Shown: positions 46,701 to 57,761 of the stretch, one piece after another
Numbering within the stretch: position 1 is the first letter of the stretch
Layout: every line of letters starts with the position of its first letter
NCBI GenBank assembly: GCA_003254925.1
Contig: QANZ01055228.1
Location: 232,491-296,490, forward strand
Length of the DNA stretch: 64,000 nt
Direction: 5' to 3'
From: Chamaecrista fasciculata
Lineage: Eukaryota; Streptophyta; Magnoliopsida; Fabales; Fabaceae
The notes under the pieces: model-generated
Told to the model about the DNA's origin: nothing
Database searches by the model: none
What the model saw: only the letters and a program-made list of their open reading frames with translations
Translations under genes and position numbers: made by a program

Positions 46701-48632
46701 CTATTGATGCATGGACAATAAAGACACTTGGTTGTATCCTTAATTACTATACTAATGAGACTTCTTATTCACTTTCATTATATAAGTTTGTCATGGAAGA
46801 ACTAAAAGATTACTTCATGAGTATGCATCAGACCATCTCTTTATTCATATATATATATATTCAAATAGATTGATTTCAAGTGCATAATCTTTAAAAGAAC
46901 AACTATTTGACCTCAAAAACAAAAGGAAACAAAGAAAAGCAAATATATCAACTACCTAATATGAGCTAGAATAGGTGCTTTTTACCTACATGGATGCATT
47001 ATTATCGGTTTTGTACCTTAGTTTCTGAAAAGCCAATGGCCTAAAGACTTGAAAATGAAGATGAAAAGTCATTATTAGTTAGTAACTTTTCCAATTTTGC
47101 TAACTACTTATCTGACATTTACTTAAAACTTCATTCAATTGTCATTTTCTACCTTCTTTTGCCCTTTAGTGAATGCTTGTAGATCATTTTCTTCCTCCAT
47201 TGATCTTATGTTTTGCCATATCATTTTTGTATTCAGTCAGCAGAGGGTCTTCCATGAACAAGTGTTTGAGCTGCATAGATTGATACAGGTAACTTCCTGA
47301 CAAGATATCATTGACTGTTTCTTTTAGGCTAAAATGCATAGAACTATTTTGAACTTCAGATATTGTGCAAAAAAAAAAAAAAAANNNNNNNNNNNNNNNN
47401 NNNNNNNNNNNNNNNNNNNNNNNNNNNNNNNNNNNNNNNNNNNNNNNNNNNNNNNNNNNNNNNNNNNNNNNNTTTTTTTTTTTTTTGCAAATAACCTCTT
47501 TTGTTAAAATTTTCATTGAAAAATTAAGAGATTTTTAGTTTTTTTTTTTTTGCTTCTATTAATTACAATGATAATTCATTTTAATTTTGGATCAACCAAT
47601 CATAAAAATTATTTAAAAAAAAACAAAATTTTTGTAAGAAAATCCTTACAAAAAGAATCTTTTACACAAAATCAAAAGTTCAACTAGTCATTTGTCAATT
47701 TTCAAAGTTCAAAGTGTACATGTTTGTACATTTTAGCATTTGTTTTAATGCACTTAGCAATTGGCATGTATGTGTGTTTAATATTCTATTGTTCTTTACT
47801 CGGATTGTGACATTTTGAGAAGTCACTGAATTTCTTACCAAAACTTGAACAGGTACAAAGAATAATTGCAAGGTCACACCATCTATTGCTTGAAGATAAG
47901 TTTATATTGACTAAACCTTCTCAAGAACTCACGAAATCACAACCACAAAGTAGTATGGCTGAACAACCATCCTCAATTGCCAAATTGAGCAATAATAAGC
48001 TTATGATGAAGCCTCCCAATGAAGATGCTGAAAAAAATAATGTAGTTGGAAATATTCCCCTTCTTCCTCCTATACCACATTATAGTCATCATTCAGGAAA
48101 CCAATGGTTAGTTCCCTTAATGTCCCCATCTGAAGGCCTTATATACAAGCCTTTTGTAGGACCATGTCCTCCATCTTCAGGTTTAATGGCACCACCACCC
48201 TTACCTATTAGCCTCAACCTTGGAAATAACAGTAATAATAATGCTTCAGATTCAGGTTACACTATTCCATATTCTCACCAAATGAATATTCCTTTTGCTA
48301 ATATGCAAAAATCTAAAGGACCTGAAAATCACAAGTCATCATCAGCTGGACACAACAACACCATTTTGATGAGTCAAAATAATTATTACTCTTCCTTGGA
48401 TTTTTCACAAATCCAGAGCAACAAAAATTGTGATCCTTACAAGAGGATGATGATGATGAATGAAGATGTGTGTTCTTTGATTCCTGTGGCTTCATCATCA
48501 GCTAATCAGAACTCACAAGTTGTAGTGACAAGACCACAAGTGATCAAAGCAAAACCTCATAATCCAAAAACGGCATCAGAATCAGCAGCCAGAATCTTTA
48601 GATCAATACAGGAAGAAAGGAGACGTTTGTGA
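43794..48632 (+). CDS. EEC: ELF3-family protein (EEC / ELF3-like), four exons
   Basis: Exons 43794-44033, 45153-45856, 47237-47288 and 47853-48632 join in frame to 591 aa; all introns are GT-AG. The N terminus (MFPMLHIKDATKKGGPKAPP, then NKVALYENL) is ELF3 block 1. The conserved central block (about 290-350) spans exons 2-4: GGKRFWKARSTII, NQQRVFHEQVFELHRLIQ, VQRIIARSHHLLLED. The C terminus SESAARIFRSIQEERRRL is the final ELF3 block. The middle of exon 2 is poorly conserved, and no poly-Gln prion-like stretch is present (only a short Asn run in exon 4). In Arabidopsis ELF3 (695 aa) is the scaffold of the nuclear evening complex that gates clock and growth genes; EEC is its shorter paralogue of less certain role. 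Length and linkage to bHLH87 favour EEC. Confidence 0.88.
44127..44320 (+). mobile_element. Au-type SINE in intron 1 of the ELF3-like gene
   Basis: GAGCCTTGGCGCAACGATAA (box A) and GGTCACGGGTTCAAATC (box B), followed by AACAGTCTCTCTGCAAATCA and GTGCACTGGGTCGCCCTT, match the plant Au SINE. TTAGACATGAAGGA at 44113-44126 and 44321-44334 is an exact 14-bp duplication. The SINE body proper begins about 44150. Confidence 0.85.
44530..44700 (+). mobile_element. second tRNA-derived SINE in intron 1
   Basis: Box A-like GGATCAATTGGTTGGGAG and box B GGGTTCAAGAC lie about 35 bp apart. AGAAATAAATGAACTT at 44514-44529 and 44701-44716 is an exact 16-bp duplication. 171 bp, same orientation as the gene; not the Au family. 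Confidence 0.78.
44818..45025. mobile_element. small MITE in intron 1
   Basis: CAGCGGTAGTACTATGGAGA at the left and GTATGGAGCACTG.. with CAGCGGAAAGTATGGAG at the right form diverged inverted arms, together with GAGAATTGTACTTTTTAGAA / CTTGAAAAGTAAAATTCTCT. No clear duplication. Confidence 0.45.
46002..46539. mobile_element. family B foldback element with exact 9-bp TSD in intron 2
   Basis: GGTTAAAGGTTCATTTTGG and ..CCAAAATGACCCTTTGACA are inverted termini. TTTTAGTTA flanks both sides (45993-46001 and 46540-46548). Several inner repeats read TCATTTTGGTCC. No ORF. Confidence 0.8.
47326..47692. mobile_element. family D element with assembly gap in intron 3
   Basis: GGCTAAAATGCATAGAAC at the left and GCAAATAACCTCTTTTGTTA in the middle match the element at 58556-58936. 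A gap of 88 N (47385-47472) lies between an A-run and a T-run, so the true length is unknown. Exon 3 and exon 4 of the ELF3-like gene are outside the gap. Confidence 0.5.
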
Positions 48633-48717
48633 TCATCCTGTTTATGAAAATGGGAATTTTGTATCTATAACCATTTAGGTATTTTTGGAATATATATCTC
48701 ATTAGTGTAAAAGAATA

Positions 48718-48748
48718 CCTCTCGATCCCTTGAGGGGTTTACGAGAGG
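48718..48748 (+). other. hairpin in the 3' UTR of the ELF3-like gene
   Basis: CCTCTCG pairs with CGAGAGG, and CCC with GGG, around a small loop, 86 bp after the stop codon. It could be an RNA structure or a small transposon scar. Confidence 0.4.
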
Positions 48749-48749
48749 A

Positions 48750-50111
48750 ATACAATTTATATATGACCCACCAAATAAGATTCCCACACACTTGTGGGAT
48801 AAGAGTCTGAATCTTAATTAACTATGCCACTTCTTATGGGCATATAGAATCACACTATTATTGCAAAAACATATATAGTTATATACATATTGTACAGATT
48901 CAAAGTTTTTGATTGACGAATTGTAGAGCAATTAAGATTTTGATTCTCCTTGCAATTATGTTTCTAAAAATTCAAACTTGTCTCATTTTCTTTTATGGGG
49001 ATGAAGCTGTTACCACATCAGTCAACAAATTGTTGATTAAAACATAAGAGAATAATTATCTTATTTTCAATGACTAATGGCGATGACTAAATTAAACTAT
49101 CTTTAAATTATAAAATTAATTACAAATGTATAAAGTTTAAATTATAAAGAGTAAATTATGAAATCATATATGGAGATGAAGAAAATTATTTAATCATTAG
49201 AAAATGTCGAATATTTACAATAATTTTTAAAATGTTTATGAGAAGAAATAATAAAATAAAAATAATACTACTTAGTAAGATTTCAGAGTTTATTTTATAT
49301 GGAAAATGTTAAAAGAAAGTTAATGGACTTAATTAAGTAATACTTGTAAAATTTAGATGAGTTATCCTGTTTTTCTTAGTTAGCTTTTATAATTGAATTG
49401 TGAATTTGATTAAACTTTTGTGATCCTCATTTTTTTTTATTTATATAAATCTTCAGCTTGATTCATGATAATTAAAGTTCATATATGATAATTTTAGACA
49501 AAATGATGATATTTAATATTTAAATTAGGTTAACTTGAATAACACTAATTTATGCTTTTAAGTTTGATTATTACTAAATGATGATATTAACATGATTAAA
49601 TAGTTAACTTTTGTGTAAAGTTGCAAAATACCAAAAAAAAAAAATCTGAAATACTTGAAATATCTTTTTGATGTTTCATATTTTCAGCCTGTTTTAAGAA
49701 ATATTTTTAGAAAAAGTTTAAAAAAACTGTACAAAACACATTTTTAGTCATATTTCTTAGAAACAGAAAATAAGGCAACCAAAGAGGCTATTCCATTTTC
49801 AAATAAAATATAATCTGAGAATAAGAAAATAAATATATAAAAACTAAACTTAAGTTAGCAAATTTGTTTTGTCCATATATATTTTTGAATTTATTTTTTT
49901 AAAAAGATTTTGTTTCAATACTAGTTTGACTTAGATATGAGTATTTATGTTAAAAAAAATTTTGATCATTTGTCAAATTGATGGAGAGTCTATGATATCT
50001 ACATGTGTGAAGAACACTACTTTTACTTCTTATATGCAAATAATATAATAGTAAATATTTTGTTAGTAACACCAAAATCAATAAGGATTTTGATCCTAAA
50101 ACAATCTTCTG
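48750..50111. other. AT-rich intergenic DNA downstream of the ELF3-like gene
   Basis: No gene and no bounded element recognised. Confidence 0.45.
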
Positions 50112-50120
50112 GATAAAATA

Positions 50121-50898
50121 GGCAAAATTACTGTTGGTACTCCCAACATATGAGGTTATTTTCAGTTATACCCCCAACATTTTTTTTTTGTCAATTATAC
50201 CCTCGATGTTTCACATTTGAGTCAATTATACCTCAACCCCTAACTAATGACAAAATAGTCCAGAATATTTGTCATATTTGACAAACAGGTCCTTAGAAGC
50301 CATTAACAATAATCCTCTTTCTCTTACCCTAAAACATCACCACCACACTTCATTGTCGTCGTCCACTCTGTTCTTGTTTTTGTCGACATGGTTCTTCTCG
50401 TCTCTCTCACCCATTTTCTCTATTTTGCCCCTCTCTCCAAAGGGATTTTGAAGTTACTTTACTTCTTAATTTCGACGACTACGACAGCACCGCCACCAGA
50501 GATTGTGTGTTAACGCTGGGAGCTAGAGCTATTGGTATTTTTGCTCGATTTCTCAGTATTCGAGGCTCACCGACGAGTTTGTGCATGGTTGTCGGAACTG
50601 TGAAAAATAGAGGGGAGAGCTTTTTTTGGGTTTCTCATTTGCAGGGACCAATTCGTTAAATATAACAAACATTCTCGATTGTTCTGTAGTTAGTTAGGGA
50701 CTCGTGTGAAAGAAAAATCTTGAGAGAATGGAGGATTTCTAAATAATAGAAACTTAAGGACCTTAAAACCAAAAAAATGCCAGATTGAGGTATAATTGAC
50801 TCAAATGTAAAACGTTGGGGGTATAATTGACAAAAAAAACGTTGGAGATATAATTGAGAATGACCTCATCTGTTGGGGGTACCAACAGTACTTTTGTC
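50121..50898. mobile_element. family C foldback element, complete (778 bp)
   Basis: Left GGCAAAATTACTGTTGGTAC and right GGTACCAACAGTACTTTTGTC are inverted; arms of about 120 bp contain TCAATTATACC repeats. Flanks GATAAAATA and AATAAAATA agree in 8 of 9 bases. The GC-richer core (50280-50650) carries a fragment shared with 26341-27082 and, in part, 11060-11170. Confidence 0.75.
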
Positions 50899-50912
50899 AA
50901 TAAAATAAACAT

Positions 50913-51276
50913 GGCCAAAGTACACTTTTGGTCTCATAACTTTTGCTCAGGTCTCAATTTGGTCCCACAATATTTTTTGTTGCATTTTTTTATCCCATAT
51001 CTTTTTCTCATGTCGCAATTTGGTCTTTTGTTGTAATTTTGGTCTCATATCTCTTGGCTTGCAGAATTAGTCTCATATCTTTGCAAAATGTTCCATATTG
51101 TGGGATTATCGGTAAAACTTTTTGTAAAAATATGAGACCAAATAATCTGAAACAAAAAAAGATGAGACCAATTATGCATCTGACCAAAAGATATGAGACT
51201 AAAAGTGTAATAAAAAAGTTACAGGACCAAATTGAAACCTGAGCAAAAGATACGGGATCAAAAGTGCATTTTAACC
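50913..51276. mobile_element. family E foldback MITE (364 bp)
   Basis: GGCCAAAGTACACTTTTGGT at the left and TCAAAAGTGCATTTTAACC at the right are inverted. Flanks AATAAACAT and AATAAACTT agree in 8 of 9 bases. It sits 14 bp from the end of the family C element. Copies also at about 52692-53066 and 62478-62836. Confidence 0.75.
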
Positions 51277-51279
51277 AAT

Positions 51280-52690
51280 AAACTTTTTTCTTAATTTTCT
51301 AATTCAACATTATTTAACTTTTCTATAATTTGATTTATTAAAGCTTAATACTCTAGAAAAAAAAAAGTTAAAAAATGGTAAAGGAGGACAACATTGTGTT
51401 TTTTTTTATTATTTAAAAAAGGATTTATCTAACATGTGCTCTTAGGGCACATTTTAAAGTTTTTTTCTAATTGGTTAGTAGAGTATCTCATATCTTGAAA
51501 TCTACGAAAATTCATTTAAAAGATAATTTTTAATGTTTGAAAACTCACTTGACCAAATCAAAAGAAACCTTAACATATATCTAAGGGTACATGTTAGAAG
51601 CACCTTCTAAAAAAAGCATGTCAATCATTCGTAACCATTTTTTTTCTTTTGTTTTGGCCAGAAGTTACCTCTACAATGCTGTGTGATGTCATGTTATTTT
51701 GGCAACGTCATTTAGTGGCGATCTTTAAACTGAAACTGAAAGTTACCATCATCAACAACAAACGTTGAAGTGAAGAAATAAGAAAAATATAAACAGTTAG
51801 GTGAAGATTTTGTCTTTCTCTGTCTCTCTCTTACTAAATTTTTAAATTAATGGGGAATTAAATATGTTTGTTTTTTTTTTTTTGCCAAAATTAAATATGT
51901 TGTTTCACTTTCAACTTTTAACGCATAGTAAATGTATATCAATAAATATGGATAAGAAACTCTTTAATATTCCAGTTCTGATTACAAATTTCATGCGTTT
52001 TATCAAAATATTTTTTTTATTATATATAAAATAAGAATAAAATATATTTTTTAGACTATTTTCAATTTAAAACTAACCGTGTTAGTCTTTTTTTATTAAT
52101 TTATTTTATTAAATTTGTTTGATTCCATATCAATCACTTAGCTTGTAACTATTTACTTTTTCTTTATGACCTATAAATATATGTTAAATTACTTTGTTAT
52201 AAGCACTCCTTTGAATTTTCTAAATTTTTAAATTACTTATCTTAGTGAAAAACTTGATCACAAAGGAATATTATGAAAGTCCTACTCTATTCATCGTATA
52301 TATAAATAAAATCAACAAGTATATGTAATGTAATGTAAGATAAATTGAAACCATTTCAACAACTATATACTTGATATTAATAAAGTAAAATGAAAATTAA
52401 AGAACACACTAGGGGGACATTTCAAATTTTAAATATATACAAGCATATGAATTTTTTTTTTTTCTCAACAATATTTTTGCTAGAAATGTCTTCATTTCCC
52501 TAAAAGAATGAAATTAGATATTTTCTTTTTAGCCAAAAAAGAACCTCAAGGTTTAATTAATTAAATGTTGATAACTCATAGTTGAGTATGGACTAAGCAA
52601 TCAAATAACGGCCTGCCTAATAAAGACCCAACACGTGGACACATAAAACAAAACGAATTTTGATTATTCGTTGGGCCGAACCCAAGAAGA
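51280..52690. other. AT-rich intergenic DNA
   Basis: No gene seen. A direct-repeat phrase (ACATTTTAA / ACATGTTAGAAG) around 51430-51610 hints at an old inverted-repeat element (CTTAGGGCACATTTT..AAGGGTACATGTTAGA), not resolved. Confidence 0.4.
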
Positions 52691-52691
52691 A

Positions 52692-53066
52692 AGCCAAAGT
52701 TCACTTTTAGTCCCATAATTTTTGTTCAGGTTTCAATTTGGTCCCATAATGTTTTTTATTATACTTTTACTCCCATATATTTTCCCCAACTCTCAATTTA
52801 GACCCCTGTTGCACTTTTGGTTCCATATCTTTGGGTCAAGTTACAGAATTGGTTTCATTGTGGAACTTTTTTTTTGGCCAATCACATTGTGGAACTAATA
52901 GTAAAACTTTTTGCAAAAATATGAGACCAAATCTTTAACAAAAAGGATATGGGACCAATTTTGCACTTGACAAAAAGATATGGGACCAAAAGTGCAACAG
53001 AAAATATTAGGGGCCAAATTGAAATCTGAGCTAAAGATATGAGACCAAAAATGAAATTAGGGCCAA
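52692..53066. mobile_element. family E foldback MITE, second copy
   Basis: AGCCAAAGTTCACTTTTAGT at the left and CCAAAAATGAAATTAGGGCC at the right are diverged family E termini. Internal TGGTCCCATAATG / ATATTAGGGGCCAAATTG arms match. Confidence 0.65.
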
Positions 53067-53199
53067 TAATTAAAAAGAGATTAAAAAAGTATCAGACAAA
53101 ATCTAAAGCATAAAACTTATCTTAAATTCTTTAGGTTTTCTCGTCATTCCTTTTTTTTACTGTTTTTCTATCTCTTGTTCTTTCCTGAAGCCTCCCGTT

Positions 53200-53263
53200 T
53201 CAATTTTCCTCTCTGCCATTAGAGAGAAGTTTCAAAACAGAACAAATTAACGCAAGGAAGCTC

Positions 53264-53294
<31 letters not shown>

Positions 53295-53984
53295 TCCCAT
53301 TTCTACGTTTTTCTTAGACACTAAAAAGAGCATTGAGAGAGAGAGAGAGAGAGATCAGATAACAGTGTAGCCTTCCATTTCAAGTTTCTTTCTTTTTCAT
53401 TCTTTGGATCCTTCTTCCTATTGAAATCTGGCGAAATTCAAGAATTGAGGAGAAAAAGTGTGAACAGATCGATCACACTTTATAAACTCTTAAACGTGTT
53501 TGTTATGGAATGGGCTTTTCTGCAGTAATTCCTTTTTCAGCAGCCACCTCCATATATGGTAATGACAACTCTTCCCACCATGTTTTTTTCATTCTTCCCA
53601 AGAATATAGGAAATGAAAGTTTTGGTTTTTTATTGATGTTTTGATCATTTGATTTCGTAGGGGTTTTGATTCTCTAATAATAAAGAGTACCCATATGGCA
53701 GCACAACACTGTGACACATTTCTCCGATCTGGCATCATTAGGCCATATTTTCATGCTTATACACTGCCTTGAGATTTGGTATGTCAGAAAGAACTGGATA
53801 TAGTGATTGAGTTTTTATTAGAACTGAGGTAAAAATAGGAATAGGGATTGGGTTTAGTGGAAGGAGCTAATTTTTCATAACGTGGTGAACTCAGGTTCAA
53901 ATCTCGCTCTATCTCGTACAGAATTACCTTTAGTGGAGATACCTATTTGTGGGAAACTTAAAAAGTAAAGGTAGAATTGTAGAA
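53200..53984 (+). promoter_or_regulatory. promoter and 5' leader of the GT14 gene
   Basis: A (CTTT)n run at 53264-53297 and a (GA)n run at 53335-53354 mark a pyrimidine/purine-rich plant leader. A possible donor follows CATATATG near 53558 and a possible acceptor (CTCGTACAG) lies near 53921, so a 5' UTR intron is likely but unproven. About 53855-53910 has a box B-like GGTTCAAATCTC that may be a SINE remnant. Confidence 0.4.
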
Positions 53985-56900
53985 ATGCACTCAAGGTTGG
54001 GGACATTAGAGGAAGGGAAGGATTCTGCCACTACAACTAGAACAAGTCAACAACCTAGGACCTTCCCTTTGAGACAGCTTCAGTTCTTCTTGTTATTTGT
54101 GATTGTTTGCATCGGTGCTTCCATTGTTAGCATGTACATGATTCGGCATTTCGGAATTCACAATGTGGCCTTAGTACAGTCTAGTTCTTTTAGGCCTTGT
54201 TTTGATGAGCAGCAAGGGAGTATAGAAAGTTGGATTAGGCCTCCATCAAATTTGTTGCATACAATGAATGACTCTGAGCTTTTCTGGAGGGCTTCTTTTG
54301 TACCGAGAAGGAAGGGTTATCCGTTGAAAAGGACACCAAAGATCGCCTTCATGTTCTTGACTAAGGGACCGTTGCCTATGGCACCATTATGGGAGAGGTT
54401 TTTCAAGGGGCACGAGGGGCTTTATTCAATCTATGTCCATTCACTGCCATCTTATACGGCTAACTTTTCGCCTTCATCGGTTTTTTATAGGAGACAGATC
54501 CCAAGCCAGGTAAGAGTCGATGTTCTTCTATTTGTATTCATAAGCTTCATGGTATAAATAATAGCCTGTTATGTGTTTATTCGTTAGGAAAGTAGCATTA
54601 GCTGTTATTTTTTCATGATGAATATCCTTGAATGTTGTATGATATGAAAGTTTTCATCTTTGCTATATGCCCATTGACATGGCTGTCTTGAATTTTCTGT
54701 TATTTGAGGCACAGATTGAATATACCAGTTAATCGTGGGTGCTTCAAGCTTTCCACCAATGCTAATGTACGATAATTTTAAATGATTGCTAGATCTCAGT
54801 CTTTTGTGTGATAAGGTCCATGATTGACATCTTCGTTTCTTATGTCTTTTATGTCTATGAAGTGCACCACAGTAAAAGGGGTAACATGAGTTGCTTGGAT
54901 TCCTCTCACAGTGTGTTTCTTTTCTTTCTTTTTTTCCAGCTAAAACAACATTGCTGCTCTTTCATTCTTATTATCTCTAGTCTATTAGGCATATACTACG
55001 GATTTTGTCCTTGTCCCCGGAATAAAAATAGATGTTTCTTTCCATATCTTTAAAATTTTATTTAGCCATCGTACATGGATGGGTTATTTGACTTCTGGCT
55101 TCATTCATTGTGGGGAATCACGTCCTCGAAACGATTTTGTTGCTGCTACATCAGTGATTCTGAGCACATTCGTTCTATGTCTGATAGGGACAGGTAGACA
55201 TAGCTTCTCTAGGGGGTGCTTGGTTAATGTCATTCATTCATCCTTTCAGCACTATGTTATCAACTCCTTGTTTACCTTGTTATATATCCATCGCTAGGGT
55301 ACTGATCTTAGGTTCCTGAGGTAATAATTTCAGCTGTTGGCTAATTGGCTCTGATTCATGTTCTAGAGAATTATTAGCTATTTGAAGCTCAAGTGCTTCT
55401 CTTCTTATCATTGTGTTTCAGCACTAGTATGGTACTTGGTAGACTATCATGTACCTATTGCATTCTTCCAGGCTCAATTGTGGTATCATTTTTGAGGCGA
55501 TATATTGGTTTAAAACCTATAGTCGACTCTTATTTGTAACCATTAAAGCTTTTATAGTAAGACCTTTCATTCTTCACCTATTTGGTTGTGTGCCTTCCAT
55601 CTCTAGACTTACATGTGGGTATGAGAGAATTGATGAGGTTACAGCTTGTTTTTCTGCTATGAATATTCTCGATGCTTCATGATTGCCGGGTTCACTTTCT
55701 ATCCGCTGCTTTAATTGTTCACATCCAACACATTTACTGTCAGATTGCAAATGTGTGCAGGAATTAGGAATAAATTATTATCAGAATTATAATGTCTCAT
55801 TTTTCTGCTTGAAAATATCTTATTCTTGTTTCTTAATGAATTGTGGAGTAGTGAAGTATCTTAAAAGTTTTAAAAAATAAATATCTTCTTCAATATATGA
55901 TAGGAGCTAAAATGTCGTGGCTGAAATGCAAAAACAAAAAAAAAAAAACCCTGAACTATAGTCATGTGCAAAATACCCCCCAACAATAATCTCTTTTGTT
56001 AAGATTGTTATTAAAAAAAGCCAAGTTTCTTTGTAATTTTATGATTATTGTAGCATTTTACTTTGATCCAAACTAAAAGTTAATTGTTGTAATTGATAGT
56101 AGCCAAAAAACTAAAAAATGTATTGATCTTTTCAATGAAAATTTTAACAAAATGGGTTATTTGCACAAAATTGAAAATTCATGGGGTTTTGTGGCACAGA
56201 GACTAGAGTTCAATGAGGTTTTTGGAATGTTAGCATTTTTTCTTCTTTAGAAATTGTGACAATGCGATTGTCCGAGCAAGAACATGGGAGACAATCTCAG
56301 TTAGAGGATTTTCTCGGTTTATGAAACTACTAAGCAGCTCTTTCCTGTGCAGGTAGCAGAATGGGGAATGATGAGTATGTGTGATGCAGAAAGAAGACTC
56401 CTTGCTAATGCACTGCTTGATATATCAAATGAATGGTTCATACTCCTCTCTGAGTCTTGCATTCCTCTCCAGAACTTCAGCATTGTGTACCGATACATTT
56501 CACGGTCATGGTACAGTTTCATGGGTTCATTCGATGAACCTGGTCCCTACGGTAGAGGGCGATATAATGAGCACATGGCACCTGAGGTCAACCTCTCTGA
56601 CTGGCGTAAAGGGTCTCAGTGGTTCGAGATTAACCGGGAGCTAGCAGTTAGGATAGTTGAAGACACCACATACTATCCCAAGTTCAAAAAGTACTGCACA
56701 CCACATGTATGTTATGTAGATGAGCATTATTTCCAGACAATGTTAAACATCAACACTCCTCATCTTTTGGCTAACAGGAGCCTCACTTATGTTGATTGGT
56801 CTCGGGGCGGCGCTCATCCGGCTACTTTCGGTAAGGATGACATAAAAGAGGAATTCTTCAAGAAAATCTTGGAAGAGAAGACATGTCTTTATAATAATCA

Positions 56901-56994
56901 GCCATCCTCCCTTTGTTTCCTATTTGCTAGGAAATTTGCACCAAATGCTTTGGGTCCTCTTTTAGATATAGCACCCAAAGTACTTAGAATTTGA
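53985..56994 (+). CDS. Core-2/I-branching GT14-family glycosyltransferase, two coding exons
   Basis: Exons 53985-54509 and 56353-56994 join in phase 0 to 388 aa (IPSQ then VAEWGMMSMC). It is a type II membrane protein: a short cytosolic N terminus, one membrane helix at about 32-52 (FFLLFVIVCIGASIVSMYMI) and a lumenal catalytic domain. Conserved family stretches are KIAFMFLTKGPLP, LYSIYVHSLPSY, ERRLLANALLDISNEWFILL, SESCIPL, WRKGSQWFEINRELA, CYVDEHYFQT, YVDWSRGGAHPATF and the closing FARKFAPNALGPLLDIAPKV. Members (DUF266/GT14) are Golgi enzymes; plant relatives include arabinogalactan glucuronosyltransferases, but the substrate of this branch is not known to me. Length is normal and no break is seen. 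The start is the first ATG giving the family N terminus; the open frame extends 12 codons upstream without another ATG. Confidence 0.92.
55905..56240. mobile_element. family D element in the GT14 intron
   Basis: GCTAAAATGTCGTGGCTGAAATGC at the left, and ATCTCTTTTGTTAAGATTG with AAAATTTTAACAAAATGGG forming inverted inner arms as in 58556-58936. The remainder of the 1843-bp intron (54510-55904) holds no recognised gene or element. Confidence 0.5.
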
Positions 56995-57761
56995 GATTGA
57001 GAATGGCTTTGGCTTCTGAGTTCTGAGTTAGCATGCTACTTATAGGCAAAAATTTTGAGTTGCTGTCTCAGTTATTACTTTAGATGTATAGGCTCATATT
57101 GAACCTTTTAGTTACACTTTTATAAAGTATTAGCCAATAGCCACAATTCACACTTATATTTTATTGAGATGTTAGCTTGCTACTTGCTAGTCATTATAGT
57201 GCTATGCCTGATGTAACAATAATAATAAACATTGTATCCTCTTTTTTGTAGTTTAGTATGGCTTACCAATTAGATGAGCTCTTTTGATTGGATATTGTAT
57301 GAGAGATTACCATATTTGAATGATTTTGAACTTGAAGAGATCAACAAAGCTCTTAATGCAAGGAAAAAAAAATTATGTTAATATTCTCTTAATTGAAATA
57401 TCAAATTACAGATAAAAATTGGAAATAAGAATGACACTGAAAGGATCATCTTGAGGGACTAAATATAAAAATTATCTTTGAAAGATTAAATTGCAAGTCA
57501 CCATGTTTATCGACTACTAAAATATATTTTTTCCCTAATATCAAACCATCATCTAAATTGGCGAAGGTGCCATTACCGGATTAATAATATACACATTAAT
57601 AAGGTATATTAAAAATGGTAGTTCCTCTCAGATAAAAGAAACGTAATTAGTGGGACATAGGGGGAAAAAGACTCAAGTTATCATAATTTTACTGATTTTC
57701 TGTATTCTACATCATGTTGCTTTCTCTCAACACAGTATGGATTTCTAATGAATATTTAGTG
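56995..57761. other. region between convergent GT14 and ILR1-like genes
   Basis: Holds the 3' flanks of both genes. No further gene or bounded element is seen. Confidence 0.5.

Noticed and set aside
53949..53984. Twelve extra N-terminal codons before the GT14 ATG
   Set aside because: The frame there begins with GTG, not ATG; 53985 is the first in-frame ATG and gives the expected N terminus.
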